From positions 62,001 to 126,000 of the forward strand of contig NADL03000045.1 of the NCBI GenBank assembly GCA_002205965.3: 64,000 bases of DNA. The letters run 5' to 3'. The notes beneath the pieces were generated by a model. That model saw only the letters and a list, made by a program, of their open reading frames with translations, was not told the origin of the DNA and made no database searches. The first letter of the stretch is position 1. Each line of letters opens with the position of its first letter. Below are positions 58,560-64,000 of the stretch, in pieces. This DNA comes from Kappaphycus alvarezii (taxonomy: Eukaryota > Rhodophyta > Florideophyceae > Gigartinales > Solieriaceae). A program made the position numbers and the translations under genes.

Positions 58560-59670
58560 TGTACTTTACAGTATCTAGGCCATCGCTACCAACGACTAGT
58601 ACGGTATATGATGCAACTACAGTAATGCGCTGATATAAGCGCTTGCAGATAATGGGAGAAACGTGGCAGTTGCAACCCGTTTGATGAATCTTTAAAGGAA
58701 CACGACGGTATCACAGCATGTCGCAGTGCGGCCCACGGAGTCAAAAGGCGACCGATTACCAGGAAACAGTACAGTATGGTTTCTACTCTACATAAATGTC
58801 TTAATACTTTGAAAATTTCACTAAATTTTTACGCCTTTAACCTCGTTTACTGTCTACTGTACCATACAGTACTGTATATTTGGTCAGTCTGTGAACTGTC
58901 TAGCGTAGATACAAGAATTAATAAATATCATGTGCTCATGGGCTTAGGCGAGAAACTTTACTTCATTGAGTATCTATCGTGTACACTGCAGGACTGACTA
59001 TACGGCTAAGAACTAACCGGATGTTCCACGTCAGGCACGTGCAGTGGGGCTCGCGATAGGATCGCCATTGCAATAGGCGACTTGGTGAGTTGTGTTACCC
59101 AATACACATAACCCACCAAAAAGTCACATAATTGTGTCCAGTGAGCCAGAGCCCCTTTGCTGAGTCAGCTAACCCCTCGATACATAGTTTATTCCAGAAT
59201 TTCGACGTACTGCAGCTACCAGTCGCTGTCTACCACTTGACTTCGCTATTTAAACTTTGCCTCCCTTATTCTGACTGCGCAAACCCGCCAGCGTATAATG
59301 TTACCAATGTTTGCCTGTTGAATTCATCATTAGAGAAAACATTTGGGTGCTGTACTGCTTAGAGGCAATATCTTCTGTTTTCACAGAAAAAATAGCACAT
59401 TAACGCACTAGAAACTAGCAGAAAGGGACGCTTTTTCAATACTGGCGTAAGGCCTGGCTTAGCGCATACCATAACACGCTGCATTGCACGAAACGGTTAC
59501 TGCAGCAAATCGGGCATGAGGACGGACCGTTTCCGTCCAAAGGTATCAATGGCCCTCGCAGCCATTGCGCGTGCCTGACAAGGCCATTCAAACCCTCGAA
59601 CGCGTCAGAATGCTATCCACCGAATGTCTTTTAATGCGCACTGGGACAAGTTGGGGCTAGACATTGGAGG
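58560..59670. other. Unassigned stretch
   Basis: No recognisable gene. Contains TACAGTA-type words (CATACAGTACTGTATA near 58864-58879). Frames of 73-76 codons at 58776 and 59132 look like chance. Confidence 0.4.
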
Positions 59671-59673
59671 GGA

Positions 59674-60063
59674 TCAAGTCTTAGTACTATTCAAAATCTT
59701 GAGACCTGGTGTCAGTTTAGGAGATGGCCCTACATGCAAATATTTAACGACCCAAAACTTTTTGTCCTCTTGAGAAACCCCCACGTACAGGATAACTCGT
59801 TGCGCATCTTCTGGGGCGCATGGAAAATTGGGATTTTGGTAAGACCCCCTGCGCACTTGGAAAGTCGCTGTCGATGGTTGTCGACGAAATTGAGCCAGTT
59901 GCAACTAGGTGTATTCGTCATTACCGGCAGCATTCCGGTGCGCCGCGACTTCTGTTATGATTTCCCTCGAGACTTTCCAAGTGCCCGAGAGGTCTTCCAC
60001 AACCCGAACTTCTGGTGCGTTCCTGAGGACGCACAACGATTTGAACCGGAATTATTTCACTGA
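59674..60063. repeat. Inverted duplication of a short coding segment
   Basis: About 59805-59875 (minus) and 59966-60043 (plus) are imperfect inverted copies. Both encode the same text in outward-readable frames: NPNFPCAPEDAQR on the minus strand and NPNFWCVPEDAQR on the plus strand. The minus frame runs 76 codons (59904-59674). The shared protein word with DNA divergence suggests two copies of a real gene family. I do not recognise the family. Confidence 0.6.
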
Positions 60064-60249
60064 ACCGGAATTGTTTTCACTGACAGGGTCCATTCCGACT
60101 TGAACGAACCTTCCTTCACAAGTGCCAAATTCCAGACACTTCCACCATCACATTTCCTTGAAAAATCCATTGCCACACTTTCAAACCGAATCGCCACACC
60201 TACCGTCGCACACATTGAATACATAAACTGCAACCCAAACCCCCACCGC

Positions 60250-61000
60250 CTTCCCGAAAGTTATTCAAACCAGACAAATCCATCCTTAGACACCAGGCCA
60301 ACAAAACCCCACTCACACACCATTCCTTCGAAAGCACAACGATTTCCCAAGCCCGTCTCACGAACCCCTCACAAAATACATCAAGGACACCATTCCCTCC
60401 CACGCGTAAAGCATAACCCACATCTCTACGCTCAGGCATTACATACTGTCTACTAGACAGTTTCACGACCGAGCGACGTCACCGCAACTCTTCAGCGACA
60501 GTTCGCAGATCCTAGGCGCGACACCAGAATTACATAACAAAACATGACAAACACGAATGGAGCGACCTAGTAGAACTTTGCAATGGATAGCGAAGAGCGT
60601 GATGCGTGGGGAAATGGAATTGAGGCATGTCACTTACTTCAGAACTCCCCGACCTCTCCCTTTCCCTCGCAACCTCAACATGCCTTCGAATGAATCCACC
60701 CCTTCATCTCGCATGCCCATATTGTCATGCCTCTGGAACCACAAACCTCAAATGTATCCTACAATGTCGCCCGATATCTTCCACATTGGTACCACGCCTC
60801 AACCATACCACCCATTTTGGGGACGTTTGTATTTTGCTCAGTGTCTCGCGCTCGTCCCATAAGTGCGTCGCGCACGGAGTAACTGAAGTCGAAGCGATGG
60901 ATTGCAATGTCCGGCGCTCGGACAGGCGCGGCAAGGCGAGTTTTTGGATTGCAAAGGCAAGGAAAGGTATTGTAAGGACTGGATTCATTAGGAGGACCTG
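60250..61000 (+). pseudogene. Possible C-terminal tail of a LINE
   Basis: Plus frame 60627-61004 includes LACPYCHASGTTNLKCILQC, resembling the Cys-rich tail (CPxC ... HxxxC type) seen after the RT in several non-LTR elements, though the His is replaced. Upstream text (EWSDLVELCNG) could belong to the same protein in another frame. No RT motif lies within reach, so this is tentative. Confidence 0.25.
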
Positions 61001-62269
61001 CTGAGAGTGCGAGAGAAAGGCAAAGATTGGGGAGTTGTGAAGTGGGTGCAAGATGATTAGAGATTGAAGAAGCGGGGTATGATAGAGAGGTTTGAGAAGG
61101 AAGTGCAAGAAACGGAAAAAAGGGAGAGGAAAAGGGGAATTGATAGACACAGAGGCGGGTTCAATGAGAGGGGCACGTTTGAATGGACGGGGGCAAATTG
61201 GCGGGTTTGAAGGGGCGGGTGACGTGGCGGGGCTATGAGTAGGCCTCGCGATGACAGTTTGGTGTAGGGAATGCTGCGCCAATGGGACATGGAGTGGGGT
61301 CGAGTTAGAGTTAGAGTAGGTTGATCGGGGGAAATAAGGTTGAAGTGTGCCGCATGTGGGCCTCCGGGGCATCGGGCCGTCACGGAGCTCATCCACGCGT
61401 CCTTTCCTTCTATCGCCCTGTTGACGGGTTACGGCGGTTGGGATCGGGCATTGGGGAGTTAATGGTGATCGAGTGTTGCATGGCGCAAGCAGTTTGATTG
61501 TACGTACCGTTATGGAAACACAACCTCTTTCTGAGCTTTCCACCCTTTTTTGAGCGGATACTCACGCTCGCCATGGATCGAAAAGATGTTTAGACTGCAG
61601 CAATGGTGCAAAGACGTATGATTTTCCGTGTGTCCAAGCGAGCAACAATTGTTGACCCGCTCTGCGCTTGCTAGTCTTCTCTCCTGTGCCACGATGGATC
61701 ATGCTTTTGTTCTTTACGGACATAGGCCCCTGCCATGCTCCTTGCTGCGAAAGGATCGGTCCTTTGGCCAATGGCGACAGTTTTTGGTTGCAGTGGTCCA
61801 CAACCGACCCGGTAGCACACGTGTTGACCTGCTTTGAAATACGTTGATTTGCCTGTTTCCCCTTTCTCATATCCGGGATCAACTACCAAGCTGCTCTCTT
61901 CCGCCATCAAGATCAATTTCACGAATATCCTCTCTGTCCTTGTTGCCATTTCATACCTCAAAGATTTGCTCAGCGCTGCGTAAGTGTGCTGACCATGTCG
62001 TGGTAAATCAAACTCCGATCACAATTCATCCTTAATATACGCCCCGGGTATAGCCCCTTCAGAATGCCGCGAGATGCTCAGCGGCCGCAGTTGGACCGTC
62101 CGCTGCACTCAGTCTTCAAAATTGGAATGCCAGCGCACATCGAATGCTGATGCTTTGGATGTTTCCAGACTTCGTGCAACTCGGAAAAGGGTTTCTCCGA
62201 AAACAGAGGAAAATTCGGAGATTTCCGGGTCTACCGCCGTCGTGCGGCCGGTGTGCGACCCAGCCGACC

Positions 62270-62340
62270 GCACATTGTACGCACGGCTGGGTTGCACATT
62301 TGTACGTGGCTGGATCGCACGTTTTGCGCGCGGCTGGGTG
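62270..62340 (+). repeat. Three copies of a 23-24-bp degenerate tandem unit
   Basis: Units start at 62270, 62294 and 62317, each GCAC-x-TT then a variable middle then GGCTGG. A mirror copy lies in the other arm at about 63220-63288. Confidence 0.75.
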
Positions 62341-62501
62341 GCACAGGACATTGAAGCGGCCGAGCGCTCAACCAACCAGAATTGAAAGAGACGGCGGCGT
62401 CGGCGGTTGCGGTGACCGGAGTGGTTGATCGGCTGGGGACCGGTTCAATTTTTTGTATGTTTCTTTTTCCGTTTCGCGGAAGTGTACAGGGTTTTCGTTT
62501 C

Positions 62502-62564
62502 GCGAAACCGCTGTGTGCGGAAGAGGTCACGGACCGTGACCTCTTCCGCACACAGCGGTTTCGC
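62502..62564. repeat. 63-bp perfect palindrome in the spacer
   Basis: 31-bp arms (62502-62532 and 62534-62564) are exact reverse complements around a single A at 62533; the core reads GGTCACGGACCGTGACC. A related imperfect version lies near 63050-63085 at the other edge of the spacer. Confidence 0.95.
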
Positions 62565-64000
62565 CGAAAAATACACGTTGGTTTGATTGTGCATTAGAGT
62601 GTGGCAAAGCATTGAAAACGTCGCCCAATTGCCGTGAGTGGTTGATCAGCTGCGGCCAGATGCAATGTTTGCTTGTTTCTTCCTTCGTGACGTGGAGGAA
62701 TTTAGGATTTTCATTTCGCGGACTTTCAGGGTTCCCGTTGCTGCGGAAGGGTACAGGGTTTTCGTTTCCCCGAAAAATGCGTGTTACTTTTGATTATGCA
62801 GTACAGTAGCTTTTGTTACAGTATTGAAACCGCCACCAAATTGGCGCGAAACAAGGGAAATGTACGGTACCAGTACAGTCTCGCACCGCCTTTGGTCTGG
62901 TCACAGCGTTACACTCAATTGTACTGTACAATCAGCAATAAATTGTGTTTCCGGCGAAACGACGACCGTGACCTCTTCCGCCCAGAACGAGAACCCCGCA
63001 TTCCTCCACGAAACCGAAAAGTGTATCTTCGGCGTCGTTGCATTCGCTGAGGTCACGGTCCGTGACACGGTCCGTGACCTCTTCCGCGAAACGAAAAAGA
63101 AATATACAAAAAATTGAACCGGTCCCAGCCCATCAAACACTCCGGTCACCGCAACCGCCGACGCCGCCGTCTCTTTCAATTCTGGTTGGTTGAGCGCTCG
63201 GCCGCTTCAATGTCCTGTGCCCAGCGCGCGCAAAACGTGCGATCCAGCCACGTACAAAATGTGCAACCCAGCCGTGCGTACAATGTGCGGTCGGCTGGGT
63301 CGCACACCGGCCGCACGACGGCGGTAGACCCGGAAATCTCCGAATCTTCCTCTGTTTTCCGAGAAACCCTTTTTTCGAGTTGCACGACGTCTGGAACAAT
63401 CCAAAGCATCAGCATTCGATGTGCGCTGGCATTCCAATTTTGAAGACTGAGTGCAGCGGACGGTCCAACTGCGGCCGCTGAGCATCTCGCGGCATTCTGA
63501 AGGGGGCTATACCGGGGCGTATATTAAGGGATGAATTGTGATCGGAGTTTGATTTACCACGACATGGTCAGCACACTTACGCAGCGCTGAGCAAATCTTT
63601 GAGGTATGAAATGGGCAACAAGGACAGAGAGGATATTCGTGAAATTGATCTTGATGGCGGAAGAGAGCAGCTTGGTAGTTGATCCCGGATATGAGAAAGG
63701 GGAAACAGGCAAATCAACGTATTTCAAAGCAGGTCAACACGTGTGCTACCGGGTCGGTTGTGGACCACTGCAACCAAAAACTGTCGCCATTGGCCAAAGG
63801 ACCGATCCTTTCGCAGCAAGGAGCATGGCAGGGGCCTATGTCCGTAAAGAACAAAAGCATGATCCATCGTGGCACAGGAGAGGAGACTAGCAAGCGCAGA
63901 AGCGGGGTCAACAATTGTTGCTCGCTTGGACACGGAAAATCATACGTCTTCGCATCATTCCTGCAGTCTAAACGTCTTCTCGATCCATGGCGAGCGTGTG

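Larger units (their letters stand above)
61561..64000. repeat. Large inverted repeat, arms about 920 bp, spacer 598 bp, open at window end
   Basis: 61561-62482 is the reverse complement of 63081-64000 with scattered differences; the right arm reaches the last base of the window, so arms may be longer. Both arms encode the same unrecognised frame facing outward from the centre (61961-61671 minus and 63606-63890 plus; TERIFVKLILMAEESSLVVD, then FKAGQHVCYRVGCGPLQP). Each arm carries a 24-bp degenerate tandem array. The near equal arm lengths and small spacer suggest a foldback or long-TIR DNA transposon (as in some Mutator-like elements), but no transposase or target duplication is visible. Confidence 0.9.

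Noticed and set aside
60725-61543. 272-codon minus-strand frame
   Set aside because: Proline/serine/leucine-rich with no domain, in a purine-biased stretch; the plus strand carries a more protein-like Cys motif at the same place.
1-64000. CRISPR arrays, rRNA and tRNA genes
   Set aside because: No regular spaced direct repeats, no rRNA words and no convincing tRNA cloverleaf were seen by eye; a covariance search would be needed to exclude tRNAs.

Overview
The window looks like nuclear DNA from a eukaryote and is dominated by dead or dying transposable elements. One spliced host-type gene is recognisable: a mitochondrial carrier of the YHM2 citrate/2-oxoglutarate type (36799-37861, minus), with one 153-nt GT-AG intron and two apparent frameshifts near its 3' end. 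The mix of Copia, Gypsy, non-LTR (LINE) and PIF/Harbinger families, and the low gene density, fit a florideophyte red alga such as Chondrus or Gracilaria relatives. That assignment is an impression from remembered families, not a search result.

Layout. 1-2090: 3' half of a decayed Copia element with its probable 3' LTR. 2398-8106: a minus-strand gene split by a 5.0-kb Copia element (2727-7769, two LTRs about 93% identical by eye). 9460-9880: GT-rich degenerate satellite. 13050-15560: fossil Ty3/Gypsy pol on the minus strand. 15600-24460: AT-rich DNA with no recognisable gene. 24467-35814: an old Gypsy element bounded by 5-bp target duplications (CGTAC). It carries two later insertions: a 753-bp TG...CA insert with its own 5-bp duplication (27974-28726), and a decayed Copia element with paired LTRs (about 30056-34876). 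36799-37861: the carrier gene. 38390-43105: two LINE copies in inverted orientation. 43363-46707: two Harbinger transposase fossils, minus. 49282-50530: a third Harbinger transposase of a different subfamily, plus. 52357-53268: a SANT/Myb-like Harbinger accessory gene, minus. 54251-58554: a structurally complete Copia element (ATTTT duplications, LTRs about 96% identical) that has lost its reverse transcriptase. 59674-61000: small inverted coding duplication and a possible LINE tail. 61561-64000: inverted repeat with arms of about 920 bp, a 598-bp spacer and a 63-bp perfect palindrome; it runs into the window end.

How it works together. Almost nothing here acts as a pathway. The structure is stratigraphic: nested insertions give a relative time order, with the outer Gypsy and the fossil Gypsy oldest and the RT-less Copia among the youngest. 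No single convincing new cellular system was found. The most unusual structures are the terminal palindromic repeat, the RT-less Copia whose gag start abuts its LTR, and the recurring TGTACAGTACTGTACA-type palindrome.
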